Translations under genes and position numbers: made by a program
DNA from: Phytoseiulus persimilis
Lineage: Eukaryota > Arthropoda > Arachnida > Mesostigmata > Phytoseiidae
DNA length: 64,000 bases
Assembly (NCBI GenBank): GCA_037576195.1
Contig: CM075102.1
Span: forward strand, 13,264,745 to 13,328,744
Reading direction: 5' to 3'
Part shown: piece after piece, positions 44,355 through 56,277 of the stretch
Position numbering within the stretch: position 1 is the stretch's first letter
Layout of the letters: the number at the start of each line of letters is the position of its first letter
Notes under the pieces: generated by a model
What the model saw: only the letters and a program-made list of their open reading frames with translations
Database searches by the model: none
What the model was told of the DNA's origin: nothing

Positions 44355-45316
44355 CTTACTGGAACGAAAAACGTGACAACCTGGTTCTACAATACACCAA
44401 GTGAATATGCTTCGATCGTGTTCGGGTTCTGTATTTCGTATCCCTCCTCATTCTGAGTACCGACCGCTTTCGCCGAGCTCATCAGACGAGATCGAAAAGT
44501 TTTGCAGTTAAAGGACTCCGGGCTAGATAGGGAGCTTGGATGTTGAAATTTCCGCTTCGAGGACCCCCGCGGAAGCCCTTCTACTAAAGCCCACCATTTT
44601 GGCTGAAAATAATCATGCTTCCGCACCTGCACGACTTCTCTTCACCGGGGACGGCGATATCACACCATGCCTCACTGTGAAATTCGGCTGAGCGTCCTCG
44701 GAATCTTCCGCCCACCAGCACCGAAACAAGAACCTGCTTGCAACCATCGGTCCATTCTCCGCTGATGACGACGGCAAAACAAAGAACCATCGTGTAATGG
44801 TTGTTGATTGTTGTGGTTGCTGGTGATTCGAGGAGACGTTGAGTTGACAAGTACGTTTCCCTCGCTGGATGCTCTTGAAACCACATCAGATCGAATGCTT
44901 TTACACGCGCTCTGAATAGGACAGGATGGGGTCGCATGAGCGATTCTTCCCGAGCTACGGATCCAATATAATGTTGACCAGCTCCAGGATTGGGTATTAG
45001 GGAGAGAAGAGAGTAACCGAAGTGCCGGCTTTGTCTTAAAATGCCTATTTCGTCGACAAATGCCCATTTTGCCCACAGTGAAATCTTCCCCCCTCCCTCG
45101 CGGTTTGCAATCTGACCATACTTTTCCGAGTCTGGGAGGAGGATGGGGGGGGGGGGGTGATTCCGGGACCGATCGATTCCAACGGGCCGCCCATGGATGG
45201 AATGCGATTCGACGGAAAGAGAGAAATATCTGAACCGCCCAACTCTGGACGGATCGAGTCGGGTATGATGATAATGATACCGTCTCGAAGCCCCAGGCCC
45301 CACCGCGAATCCTTGA

Positions 45317-46374
45317 GGTTAGGGTCCGACAAGCCGAAAATTCGAACCCGAAACGCATGAAGCCGAAAAATCGAGCCCGAAAAGCATGAAGCCGAAAAGC
45401 ATGAAGCCGGAAACCTCCTCTCCCAACGGCGGAGTGTTCGGGACTGGTTTGGCGGGATGGGATTTCTGTATCGTTTCGTCGATCTGTACCTTTGTGAGAC
45501 TCATTCGGAACGACTGGGAGACGTTCTCGGATGAAATGATGACAACGGCTCAGTATTACTCCAGAGCACGGCGAAACGATGAAAGAACCTTTTTCCCGAT
45601 TCGCTCTCTGATATAAAACATTTCGCACGAGCGCTTTCCATCAGCGTGTCCATTTACGGGAATGGGTCATTCTTCTAGGCACGCAAAGCGCCCCTGCGCG
45701 CTCATCCTGGGTTTGAGTGTTGTCCTTGGTCAGGGGCGCCTCCATCTCATCATCGTCAAATCATTGACGCCATAGGAACTGATCGTCCGTTTAATAGGAA
45801 CGTATGACTCGTCTGCCGGAGTGCGGGCGATCTTTGTAGATGCTCTAGGGACTGATCGTACTACCACGAGTGGAGCTGACAAACGCGGATTCAGTCGAGT
45901 TCATCTGAGCCTTCAACAGGCAGCGGATGTACTGTGACTGCGGAAGAGGGTTTCCATGCCGGTTTTCCCTTTTCGGTGGGGAAGAACAAGGTGTTGTAAC
46001 AGCGTATTCTGCGAATAGTACTCGAGCTGGAGGTGAAGATTCCTCTTCAGCTCTAGCGAGTTGACCTCGGAAACTTCAAGATTCGCGTTCAGCAGATTGC
46101 TCCCCGTAGCAGCTACACCTTTGGTCAGTTCGAACTAGGGACCGTAGATGCGGAACAGCGAGGACGTAAGCGAGGCAGAAGAAGTAGGTAGGCTGAGCAT
46201 AACGAAGGTGCAATTCCTCCCCGCTAAACCAGTATCGACCGCTCCGCTGTTGGGAGAGGAGGTTTTCGGCTTCACGCTCTTCAACTTCATGCCTTTCAGC
46301 TTCATGCTTTTCGGGCTCGATTTTTCGGCGTCATGCATTTCTGGCTCGATTTTTCGGCATCCAGGGTATACACC
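45317..46374. mobile_element. foldback-like element with long inverted repeats
   Basis: A 1058-bp insertion is flanked by a perfect 8-bp duplication ATCCTTGA (45309-45316 and 46375-46382). The neighbouring units show the uninterrupted site. Its ends are long imperfect inverted repeats (about 45335-45490 and 46190-46357) built of short tandem pieces such as gcatgaagccgaaaa and atcgagcccgaaaa. The ~0.7-kb middle has no recognisable gene. An 8-bp duplication is usual for hAT-like transposases, so a non-autonomous hAT or foldback element is likely. Confidence 0.8.
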
Positions 46375-46636
46375 ATCCTTGATGGGGCCTAGACTAATCC
46401 ATGGGGCCTGCTATAATGTATGCTCCCCTATCGATCTCGTTGCGCGCATCGTCTTATAAGAACCCGTCCGATCTACTCCGCGTTTCTCCCGCGATTTGAG
46501 TTTGGTTCGAGCTGTGGCTCCATCTCGATATCATCTCGACTAGAGAGAAAAGTCATGGGGCCGTAGAAATATCTCATTTATTCCAAATGGGATTCAGCGG
46601 AGAGCACCAGGCCACGCTTGGCTGGCAGTGAAGGAG

Positions 46637-47371
46637 TTAGTGATTCCATGGGGCGTCTCCTTTCAACGCATCGCTTCAGCCTATGAAATATAGGTCGTGG
46701 AGCGCCTCGTGCTCGCGTTGGCTAGCCTCGTCGTAAATTGGAGGGATCCTCCGAGGCTGGGAGGAATCGACCGGTCTGGAGTGCTCCTTGACCGTTGGCT
46801 CCTGTGCTCGCGACAGGGTTTCTTCAGCGCGCTGGGAAGCTTGCTGTGTCCTGAGCTCTTGTTGTCGCTTTTCTCTGGGTCTTCTCGGATTTCCGGGATG
46901 AGCGCTTGGTTTTCTTGGGGGCAGGCTCGCTTGCAGTGGCGACTCTTCTTGCCACTCTTCAGGGGAAGACTTGGAACACTCACCTCAAACAGCTCCATGT
47001 CATTATACGAGAGTTGGGAATCTCGATTCTTCGACTGATTTAGCTCCTTTCGAATGAGGTCTCTATGCAGACCTAACCCTTCGCTTCGATGAAGAAACCG
47101 CAGTTAGCAAAGAAGCCGTTTCGGTTTGCTGTACATGGATACTTGAACACCGCGGTTGAACCGTGAAAAACTGCGTTCGGTCCGATGATAATGTTGTTCA
47201 GATCCATGTAGTGAGTCTCATAGTCGATCACCTGTTTTGGAATTGAGTCCGTTGAGCAGTTGGCATCGGCTCTTTCTCCTCCTCCCAGACATGAAAAAGT
47301 GGTTATGGACCATTTCCCCCAGGGGGATTCCCCGAGGGGACTCGAACCACGACTCGTTTTTGACCGGCCAT
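46637..47371 (-). pseudogene. Lys/Arg-rich protein family, copy D (split by insertion)
   Basis: ATG 47371 starts MAGQKRVVVRVPSG. After 14-15 codons a ~360-bp insertion (46965-47324) separates it from the rest, which resumes LKSGKKSRHCKRA at 46960. Downstream, a further frameshift (CPQENQAL in place of APKKTKRS) is seen. The signature end is still present in the DNA. Confidence 0.75.
46965..47324. other. ~360-bp insertion in copy D
   Basis: The inserted piece is absent from copies C, E and F. It is flanked by caggg on both sides (46960-46964; 47320-47324), which could be a short target duplication. It has no coding capacity and no inverted ends were seen, so its class is unknown. Confidence 0.5.
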
Positions 47372-48522
47372 GTTACTGAAACGAATAACGTGACAACCTG
47401 GTTCTACAATACACTAAGTGAATATGCTTCGATCGTGTTCGGGTTCTGAATTTCGTATCCCTCCTCATTCTGAGTACCGACCGCTTTCGCCGAGCTCATC
47501 AGACGAGATTGAAAAGTTCCGCAGTTGAAGGACTCCGGGCTAGATAGGGAGCTTGGATGTGGAAACTTCCGCTTCGAGGACCCCCGCGGAAGCCCTTCTA
47601 CTAAAGCCCACCATTTTGGCTGGAAACAATCATGCTTCCGCACCTGCACGACTTCTCTACACCGGGGACGGCGATATCACACCATGCCTCACTGTGAAAT
47701 TCGGCTGAGCCTCCTCGGAATCTTCCGCCCACCAGCACCGGAACAAGAACCTGCTTCCAACCATCGGTCCATTCTCCGCTGATGACGACGGCAAAACAAA
47801 GAACCATCGTGTAATGGTTGTTGATTGTTGTGGTTGCTGGTGATTCGAGGAGACGTTGAGTTGACAAGTACGTTTTCCTCGCTGGATGCTCTTAAACCAC
47901 ATCAGATCGAATGCTTATAGACGCGCTGTGATGAGGACAGCATGGGGTCGCATTAGCGATTCTTCCCGAGCTACGGATCCAATATAATGTTGACCAGCTC
48001 CAGGATTGGGTATTAGGTAAAGAATAGAGTAACCGAAGTGCCCGCCTTGTCTTAAAATGCCTATTTCGTCGATAAATGCCCATTTTGCCCACAGTGAAAT
48101 CTTCCCTCCTCCCTAGCGGTTTGCAATCTGACCAAACTTTTCCGAGTCTGGGAGGAGGATGGGGGGGGGGTGATTCCGGGACCGATCGATTCCAATGGGC
48201 CGCCCATGGATGGAATGCGATTCGAAGGAAAGAGAGAAATATCTGAACCGCCCAACTCTGGACGGATCGAGTCGGGTTTGATGATATGATACCGTCTCGA
48301 AGCCCCAGGCCCCACCGTGAATCCTTGATGGAGCCTAGACTAATCCATGGGGCCCGCTATAATGTATGCTCCCCTATCAATCTCGTTGCGCGCATCGTCT
48401 TATAAGAACCCGTCCGATCTACTCCGCGTTTCTCCCGCGATTTGACTTTGGTTCGAGCTGTGGCTCCATCTCGATATCATCTCGACTAGAGAGAAAAGTC
48501 ATGGGGCCGTAGAAATATCTCA

Positions 48523-48528
48523 TTTATT
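48523..48528 (-). terminator. poly(A) signal of Lys/Arg-rich gene E
   Basis: AATAAA on the - strand lies about 58 nt past the TAA of the gene; it is conserved at the same place in the other copies. Confidence 0.6.
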
Positions 48529-48585
48529 CCGAATAGGATTCAGCGGCGGAGAGCACCAGGCCACGCTTGACTGGCAGTGAAGGAG

Positions 48586-48957
48586 TTAGTGATTCCATGG
48601 GGCGTCTCCTTTCAACGCATCGCCCCAGCCTATGAAATATAGGTCGTGGAGCGCCTCGTGCTCGCGTTGGCTAGCCTCGTCGTAAATTGGAGGGATCCTC
48701 CGAGGCTGGGAGGATTCAACCGGTCTTGAGTGCTCCTCGACCGTTGGCTGCTGTGCTCGCGGCAGGCTTTCTTCAGCGCGCTGGGATGCTTGCTGTGTCC
48801 TGAGCTCTTGTTGTCGCTTTTTCTGGGTCTTCTTAGCTTTCCGGGATGAGCGCTTGGTTTTCTTGGGGGCGGCTCGCTTGCAGTGGCGACTCTTCTTGCC
48901 ACTCTTCAGGGAGTTCCCCGAGGGGACTCGACCCACGACGCGTTTTTGACCAGCCAT
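48586..48957 (-). CDS. Lys/Arg-rich small protein, copy E (intact)
   Basis: ATG 48957 opens a 123-residue single-exon frame. Residues 1-60 are very basic (MAGQKRVVGRVPSGNS, then alternating Lys/Arg with Ser), suiting nucleic-acid binding or nuclear entry. The middle is Gln/Glu-rich and possibly helical. The C-terminus is acidic-aromatic with the conserved signature EASQREHEALHDLYFIGWGDALKG. No known family was recognised; a chromatin or protamine-like role is only one guess. A TATA box lies ~85 nt upstream and AATAAA follows. It is divergent from FCP1-like copy 3, 2.3 kb away, as copy F is from copy 4. Confidence 0.6.
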   Translation of the reverse strand: MAGQKRVVGRVPSGNSLKSGKKSRHCKRAAPKKTKRSSRKAKKTQKKRQQELRTQQASQRAEESLPRAQQPTVEEHSRPVESSQPRRIPPIYDEASQREHEALHDLYFIGWGDALKGDAPWNH

Positions 48958-49037
48958 GTTACTGAGACGAAAGACTTCTGGTTCTACAACGTGATTCTAC
49001 AAGACACCAAGTGATCTCGCGATCGTGTTCGGGCCAG

Positions 49038-49048
49038 TTTATATAAGG
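49038..49048 (-). promoter_or_regulatory. TATA box of Lys/Arg-rich gene E
   Basis: CCTTATATAAA on the - strand lies ~85 nt upstream of the ATG, a distance that fits a start site about 30 nt downstream and a ~50-nt leader. The same motif precedes copy F; it is lost in copies A-D. Confidence 0.5.
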
Positions 49049-50032
49049 CTTCAGTGCGCCTATCCCTCGCTCTCTACAGTATCGAAATGCAAACGAGCTG
49101 TGATGAGTGCTGAGAACCGATCTTGGTGCGTCCACATCTCTTGCACGGAAGAGATGAGGATCTCCCCGTTCGATCGCGTCGCTGTTGTAGTTTTGGGTGT
49201 GGATCACGTTCGCTCCCTGGCACTTCGGAGACCCCTAGAGGCGGCAGGGAGAAAAGCTCTCGACGTGGACTGGTAAAGCCTCTCGAGGCCTCTCGTTAGA
49301 GACGTTGATGCAGGAAGATTTTCCGAACTTTTATTAGCCGTGATGGGACCCTGTTGATTGATTAACACCGCGTTTACAGACTCGAATGTGACCTTAAGTG
49401 TTGGAATTTCCCAAAATATTCATCCGGAAGCGCGGACGTTTGCGTGAGGGGGGCAGGATTGCTCGCATAAATCTTTGGTCCCTGCAGGCTGAGGTGTGAC
49501 TCGAGCGCGACTTTCCAAGAATCCGGAAATAGTTCAAGGGTACTCGTTGCCTCTTGAGGGCGGATCCACTGCTCCAACCCTCTTGCTACAACACGACTAG
49601 CTATTTTCCGTCTTTCTTTTCATTCTGAGTATCGACGGCCCTCTTTGGATGCTCGAAGAGATTGAAGGATTTCGTAGCCGGAGAACTCCGGGCTACACAC
49701 GAAGTTTTGACGTAAAAATGTCTTCTCGGGAGCGAGAGATTCAGTTGTGTGATTATTCCTGATCCACGGAACGGAATCCAATGGAACTTGTAACTCATCT
49801 TTGCTGTTGAGCTTTGCTGAAGTCAGGCTCAGCCTGTTCTAGTAACCCCCAAAAGCCTGCGAATCTACGGGACGATAATCCACTGCGGACGAACCGTAAG
49901 TCGCTTGGCATAGGCGAGACATTCTCGCGCAAGACACCGGCAATATCTCCGATACTTCAGTCCTGATCTTTTCCAGTCGGAAGGTTCTTCGGTCTAGAGG
50001 TTCTCAATGCGAATCGACATTGTTGGAATCTT

Positions 50033-50533
50033 ATGTTTCTTCGTGCGTGTCTATCCGGGATAGGGAAAGAAACAGAGCGTGAACTCTGCTCCCAGAGCAG
50101 CCGAGCTTGCTTCCGCAATCTCATTGCTGTCTTCTCTCTCATTCTGAGTCCTCCCTCCGTGCATCTCAGATTGAAGAGGTTATCGATCGAGAGGTTCTGT
50201 CATCATCCTTATCAAGAACCATGGGCCTTGAGAAACGGCTATCGCGTGCCGGGAAAGTTCGAGAACAAACTCGTGATGGTTCGTTACCGAGACAGTTCAG
50301 ACTGGATTACCAGCGAGAACGAACACTCCAGTAAACTGTCAGAACCAGTTCGCCTCAAGTATTTGTCTGTCGTTACTCGCTGGCGTTCCAAAAAATGTCA
50401 GCCAAGCCAAAGAGGGAATGAGAGATATCATTACCACGCATACAGGACTCGGAGTCATCCAACGTTCCAGCGACATCTCGGGAATACTTCGGAGCATGCA
50501 AGAGGTCATTTTCGAACAACCTCAGAATCGTGA
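50033..50533 (+). other. uncertain 166-codon ORF in unit 3
   Basis: An ATG-started open frame (MFLRACLSGIGKETERELCS...) is matched in unit 4 at 57779-58279, but the units are so similar that conservation carries no weight. A competing frame through 50367-50586 looks equally protein-like. The segment also has an older relative at ~30440-30550. Probably an exon relic; no function can be assigned. Confidence 0.2.
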
Positions 50534-51253
50534 CGTAAATCTCGCTTTCGCGGCGCTCGGCTCTCCGCCCAAGACGCGCTCTTGAGAGCAACGGGTTTCC
50601 AAGCGAGTCTTCGCTAGGGGTCGCAGAGCCGGGTCTGATACCCGGTTCCGAATCCGGTTATCCAAGGCTGGCCCGATGCCCGACTACCGATTTAAAGAGT
50701 TGACTCCGGGGTCAATCCGACCATGTTATCTGGAGTCCGTTGACCCGGGCATTCGAGGCCGGACCCGGGTATTTGCGACCCCTGATCTTGGCTGCTTTGG
50801 AGATGTTCGACGCTCTGATGAACTCGGTTCTGGATCCGAGCGGACCCGAGAGGTTCTGTCTGCCTTACCGATCATGATTGAGAGATCTTTTCGTTGATGG
50901 GAACCCCGAGTCAACGATATCTTGTTCTGCCAATCAGCAGATTCCTTGTAAACAGAATACCTAAATCCACCATTGTGAACCCCCCTCAAACCACAGGGTG
51001 CTGCGACCCCGTAATGGCGGTGAGAACAGACGCGAATACTCGCAAGATAGCAAATTGAAAACTCTCTCCGGAGCTCTCGCAACTCGATTTCATACAACAC
51101 AGCGGATCATCTTCACTTCAATGAAGTTCACAAATCGGCTGAAAGCCTTAGACCGATAGACTGCTTAGACCGATATTCTCGTTCTGCTTATTCCAGCCAG
51201 AGTGCGACTGTGCTTTTTGGAAAGTGGACAAAATATATTCCCCAGTGTTCGTA

Positions 51254-53614
51254 ATGGCTCCACCTTGTTTCATGGAGCTGAGCGAATCCGAACGCGACGA
51301 GGTAAGTCGAATGATTCGGAAATTCCTGTGTCCGCCTCTCGCTCGGAGGTGGAGACGTGATGAATGAGCAAAAGCGTTTCTCGAGAATCGCACTTGAGGG
51401 AATAGTGTATGCAATGGATCGCTAGAATCTGAGTCAGCGTATAGGCTCTGATTCCCGCGTCCAACGGTGTTGATGTGGCTCTTCTTGTGTTGTTGATTGA
51501 GTTTCCTGACCCACTCCCGAGAGTACGGGGCATCGTGCATGATTTCTAAGGACAATACGCACATCCGATGAGACATGTGGGACATGAGATTCAGACGGAT
51601 GCATCCAGTTCCCCTGAGCGCTGAGCCATGCTCGATCCTGATGATCAGACGTCCGGTAACCCCCGATCCCTACCGCCCATCGAGCATACCCCTCCCGAAA
51701 CTCCCGAAGGAATGATATTTCATCTAACGCTCGACTGACTCAATGATTCCTTTCCAGGTGAAATCCAATGGAGTTACGAGTTGCGTGCACCCGGTCGAAA
51801 CGGAGGATATGTGCGCCTCATGCGGAGCCGAATCAGAGATGTAAGTACTTCTGAGAACTACTGACTCCATTTGATGCTGTAACGGAAATTCCTGAAACCC
51901 ATTTGTCTCCTTCTCGGCAGACAAGATCCCGATTCTGCCGAGGTCGCAGCTTTTGTTTCGTTGGCCTACCAACGACCGGAGGTGCGAGTCAGCAGAGCAC
52001 TGGCCCGCTCCGTCGGAAAGGTTGGTTGAGATAGATTCTCCGCCGATACTCGGCATGTTGCGAGACTCATGAGTCGAGGAGGTCGATATTGATCCCAAAT
52101 TGATATCCAAGGTCATTCCAGGAAGAAAAGTTGCGGTTGTTGGCACAGAGGAAGATGGTCCTCCTAATCGATCTGGACCAGACCCTCATACACACGACGG
52201 ACAGGCTCGTGAGCAACAAAATCGAGGGCGTTCACCGCTTCCTTCTGCCCGGCGATGATTACTGCCTTCACACTCGTATCCGCCCGGGAACCGAAACTTT
52301 CCTGGAAAATGTGAGTTCAAAGTTTAGCTCAACAGATCCCTCGTCGCGATGATTGGCAGTCGATCGCTCATCACGTGGGAAGAGAACGAAGTCATCCTAA
52401 GCTTCAAACCCTTCCAGGTCTCCCAGCTCTTCGAGCTACACGTAGTCACGTTCGGGGACCGTGCATACGCGGACAAGATAGTTTCGTTGCTCGATCCAAC
52501 GAAGAAGTATTTCCAGTCTCGCGTTCTGTCTCGCGATGAAAGTATAGACCAAACATCCAAGGCTTCAAACCTCGGGAACTTGTTCCCCGCTGGCGATGAA
52601 ATGGTCTGCATCATCGATGATCGCGAAGATGTTTGGGAATACGCGTCGAATCTCGTGGCGGTGAAACCTTACGTGTTCTTCCGCGGAGCTGGGGATATCA
52701 ATGCGCCGTCAACAGTCCTAGCGGAGTGTCACGCGATGCCTGCGAGCGAAGGAGGGTTCTGCAGTGCCGCTCTATCCCCCGAGAATCCTGAGGCCCTCCT
52801 CGCTGATCAGGATATAGTCGCATGCTTGGAGACGCTCATCGAGGTCACATCCGTGGAGGCTGACGGCGTCATCGACTTCCATGACAGTGATGATCATCTC
52901 ACCCACCTCGAGAGGACTCTGCGGAAGGTGGGTGCTAAAGACTGAGTCTCAATCTGTATTTTGTGATCGCTGTCGGGTCGCGGGAAATATCGACGATGCA
53001 TAGGGATTCCAGAATGACATTGCTTTCGCAGATTCACCGGGCGTACTTCAAGCGGTATGAGCGGAGGAGGAGCAAAAAGCCTGAGAGATCGGCTCCGATG
53101 TCCGGACTCCCCAATTCAAGGAAAGTCATTCCGCGTGTGCGGAGGAAAACCCTGAAGGGAGTGGTCGTCGTCTTCAGCGGCTGTTTTCCGATCAACCAGA
53201 GCCCGGAAAGCGTGAAAATCTGCTCTGTGGCTGCTGCGCTTGGCGCAGAAGTCCAGAACAAGATCACCCCGGCGACAACTCATCTCGTCGCGGCTCGGCC
53301 GGGCACAGCGAAGGTCTTCCAGGCTCGAGAGCTCGGAACAGTCGAGGTAGGCTCTCGGGGGGATGAAACCCGATTCACGATCAGTTCCACCTTTCACCAA
53401 GCTTGTTGGTGACCTCGATCTCGGTTTCCAGGTAGTCTCGCCGCAATGGCTGTGGTCGTGCGCCGAACGATGGCAGAGGATGCCGGAGGCGTTGTTCCCG
53501 GTTGCGGATTTCTTCCCGTTCCTCGGTGTGGCGCAGTTCAGGGCAGCTCCGCTCGATGTTGATGAACAGCGGGGGAATCATGGACCCCCGATGAAGAAGT
53601 CGAAGCGCGCCTGA
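51254..53614 (+). CDS. FCP1-like RNA polymerase II CTD phosphatase, copy 3
   Basis: Seven exons (51254-51301, 51758-51840, 51921-52020, 52122-52310, 52418-52927, 53032-53346, 53432-53614) join with correct phases into 475 residues. Features are the Cys/His motif CVHPVETEDMCASCG (about residue 25), the FCP1 domain with DLDQTLIHTT at 94-103 and IIDDREDVW at 205-213, and a BRCT domain at about 351-430. The end is MKKSKRA. The DxDxT loop supplies the nucleophile and acid Asp for removing phosphate from Ser in the polymerase CTD. Compared with copy 4 only a silent CTG/CTT change was noticed in the exons. The long linker and acidic tail of full-size FCP1 are missing, so it is either a reduced paralogue or a lineage form. 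Confidence 0.92.
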
Positions 53615-54558
53615 GATGACGACCAATGAGGCCCGTGATGTTTTCTCCGCAACCGACGCACAGCGGGAGGAAGTGATCCAGTCTCAACTCTGACATAACT
53701 GTGATATATATTTTATTCATCTATCAACCCGACATTCAGATGCTGGAAAAATAAGAATTGGGATGATTCCGAATGGATTGGAAAACTGGCACGGTGCAAT
53801 CTTCCTTTCATGAGATGGGATTTTCGGCCTCTGCTGCTTAGATTCGTGGGATGGAACCCCATCATCATCCGAGAAAAAGGATTGGTGGCGAGTCGCGACA
53901 CCAGCAGATTTGATTTTTATGTCCCAATCCAGGGTGTTTTCCGAAGTTTCTGAATCGATACCATGAATAGGCGGGCAGATACTGCGTGGTCCCGAGGTCG
54001 GCTGTTCGAGCGTGTTTGAACATAGTGTCCGAGAAGCCCATGTTTGAGAGGGCCTGGTGACGTCTAGCCACGAAATTGAACCGTCTCGTGGAGGATGAGT
54101 CACGGCAGCGAAACGACAGAGATTCCGAATTCCAATAAGCTGTGGTAGCTGAGGAGCAGGTGTCCGGGTGAGACGCGGAATAATCGTTCGAGCTGAAGGC
54201 TTCTATCTTCGAGCGATGCGAATACTTGTTGCTTGTGTCCTGTTGGTGGTTCATGATCCAGCATAGACCATGAGCTTGCAAACGGCAGGCTCAAATAGAT
54301 CTGCATTTCAGAGGCATTCGAGTGCGAAAGACGTGATGCCGGCGGAAAAACGCACCGGAAGCTGGCTCATTCTTGTGAGCGAGGACGCCAGGCAAGCTCC
54401 CCTTAATGAGTAGCGGTCGCTACTCCTCAGCGTCCATCAGCCTGAGCCGTGAACCTCATCCATCCGGACTTTCTTGGCAGAATTACGGAAGTAAGGGACG
54501 GAAGTTCTCTTTATTTGCTTCCATTCCGATCTCCGGTGTCCGGCAAAATTTTCATAAT

Positions 54559-55876
54559 TAGCATAAGGAGGCCCCGGGATCGATCTGATCCGATTTTTTG
54601 GGGACCACGAAGGTGCTGCCAGAACAGATCAGACCATACTTTTAAGAGTCTGAGGAATCAGTTTCTCAACATGTACTGACCATAATTTTTGAACGTCGAT
54701 TTGACGTCCTCGGGAGCTCACAAGACTGTCTACGATTGCAAGTTTCAAGAGAGCCTCAGGAAAATCCGAAAGAGCAGTTCGATGTCGGATCCAAGGAGCT
54801 GATACGCAATCCCCAAGACAGGCTTCAGGAACATCCGAAGAAACGATTCAACGTCGTTTTAGAGCAGCTGAAGCGCAAACCACAAAACGCGCTCCTCGAA
54901 AGCACCATGAAGCGAGTCAATTTCATGTGAATGCAGCTGGAGCAAACCCTCCGAAGTGGGATCCAGAAAAAGCCTAAGACATTTTCCGATCTGCTACGAT
55001 ACTCGCCGACGGCCTTCACCGAGCTCATCAGACGAAACTGAAGAATTCCGCAGTCGAAGGACTCCGGGCTATACGAGAAGTTCCGGAACCTCGAGGTTCC
55101 CCGCGTTCACCATTTTGGCCGTAAACCGCCATGCTGTCGCAGCTGAACGAATTTTCTTCGCCGGGGGCGGCGATATCACGTTATGCCCCGATGTTGGATT
55201 CGGGTACGCCTCTTCGGAATCTTCCGCCCACTAGCATCGGAACGGGGACCTGCTTGCAACCATCGTCACATTCTCCGCCAATAACGACGACAAAACAAAA
55301 AACATGTAGTTGTTTGTTCAGTTCAGAACCATCGTTTAATGGTTGTTGATTGTTGTGGTTGCAGGTGATTCGAGAAGACGTTGAGTTGACAAGCACGTTC
55401 CCCTCGCTGAATGTTTGGGAAGCATGTCAGATCGAGCGGAAAGCCTGGAGCCGTCTCAGAGATGGTTATCACGCAGTCCTTCCAGAGGAAAAGAGGAAGT
55501 CGCGCCGAGGATCTGTCACAAAATCGGTCAAGAAGGTGAGGCGACTACAATCGAAGGAAAAGTTGTGAAACCCTGCTTGCTAGACGCCGCTGCTAGATGC
55601 TGCAAGAGAAATGGATTGAGCAGATTCAGCTCGGAACCAGAACCGTGCGAAACGGTTATGAGTTGTTGTGAATGTGCTCGACGGCGCTTCAAGGAGGCGT
55701 TGAGTTGACAAGTACGTTTCCCTCGCTGGATGCTCTTAAACCACATCGGATCGAATGCTTTTACACGCGCTTTGAAGAGGACAGGATGGGGTCGAATCAG
55801 CGATCCCTCCTGAGCTGAAGATCCAGTGGAATGTTGACCAGTTCCAGGATTGGGTATTAGGGAAAGAAGAGAGGAA
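54559..55876. other. spacer between units 3 and 4, remnants of flank
   Basis: The left 300 bp are not matched elsewhere. 54980-55430 and 55690-55870 are diverged relatives of the flank of the tandem units (compare 44450-44850 and 47860-48010). No intact gene. The stretch 54750-54930 repeats short Gln/Pro/Lys-coding motifs in one frame (QEHPKKRFNV, RKPQNALLE), possibly an internal tandem repeat. Confidence 0.4.
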
Positions 55877-56217
55877 CCGATCGATTCCAACGGGCCGCCC
55901 ACGGATGGAATACGACTCGACGGAAAGAGAGAAATATCTGAACCGCCAAACGCTGGACGGATCGAGTCGGGTTGGATGATATGATACCGTGCCGAAGCCC
56001 CAGGCCCCACCGCGAATCATTTATGGGGCCTAGACTAATCCATGGGGCCTGCTATAATGTATGCTCCCCTGTCAATCTCGTTGCGCGCATCGTCTTATAA
56101 GAACCCGTCCGATCTACTCCGCGTTTCTCCCGCGATTTGACTTCGGTTCGAGCTGTGGCTCCATCTCGATATCATCTCGACTAGAGAGAAAAGTCATGGG
56201 GCCGTAGAAATATCTCA

Positions 56218-56223
56218 TTTATT
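56218..56223 (-). terminator. poly(A) signal of Lys/Arg-rich gene F
   Basis: AATAAA on the - strand lies about 55 nt past the stop, at the position equivalent to copy E. Confidence 0.6.
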
Positions 56224-56277
56224 CCAAATGGGATTCAGCGGAAAGCACCAGGCCACGCTTGACTGGCAGTGAAGGAG

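Larger units (their letters stand above)
43559..48180. repeat. two tandem ~1.6-kb units with Lys/Arg-rich gene copies C and D
   Basis: Both units open with gatcgattccaacgggccgc (43559 and 45170), and a third start follows at 48182. Unit length is 1611 bp for the first. The second spans 3.0 kb, but shrinks to about 1.58 kb after removing a 1058-bp foldback insertion and a ~360-bp insertion. Each unit holds one Lys/Arg-rich gene copy on the - strand and a shared flank (44400-44870 versus 47410-47885). Confidence 0.8.
48181..54558. repeat. segmental duplication, unit 3
   Basis: This unit is repeated at 55877-62308 with a spacing near 7.7 kb. Identity rises from moderate at the left end (48181-48580) to almost perfect from ~49.8 kb rightwards, where only scattered single-base changes were seen over ~4.5 kb. 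Homology stops abruptly at cataatt (54558 and 62308). It holds, in order, Lys/Arg-rich gene E (-), a non-genic stretch, and FCP1-like copy 3 (+). Confidence 0.88.

Noticed and set aside
43983-48957. 90-codon - strand frames starting MARRVAT...LPPRKPSAH inside each Lys/Arg-rich copy
   Set aside because: They are shifted-frame shadows of the Lys/Arg-rich gene. The MAGQKR frame has the TATA box, the ATG context and the conserved end.
49957-50590. Weak resemblance of frames at 50220-50570 and 57967-58330 to an ESCRT-III (CHMP3-like) protein
   Set aside because: The similarity is limited to MGL, a few charged residues and an RSSDISGILRSMQEV stretch, spread over different frames with stops. Too weak to name.
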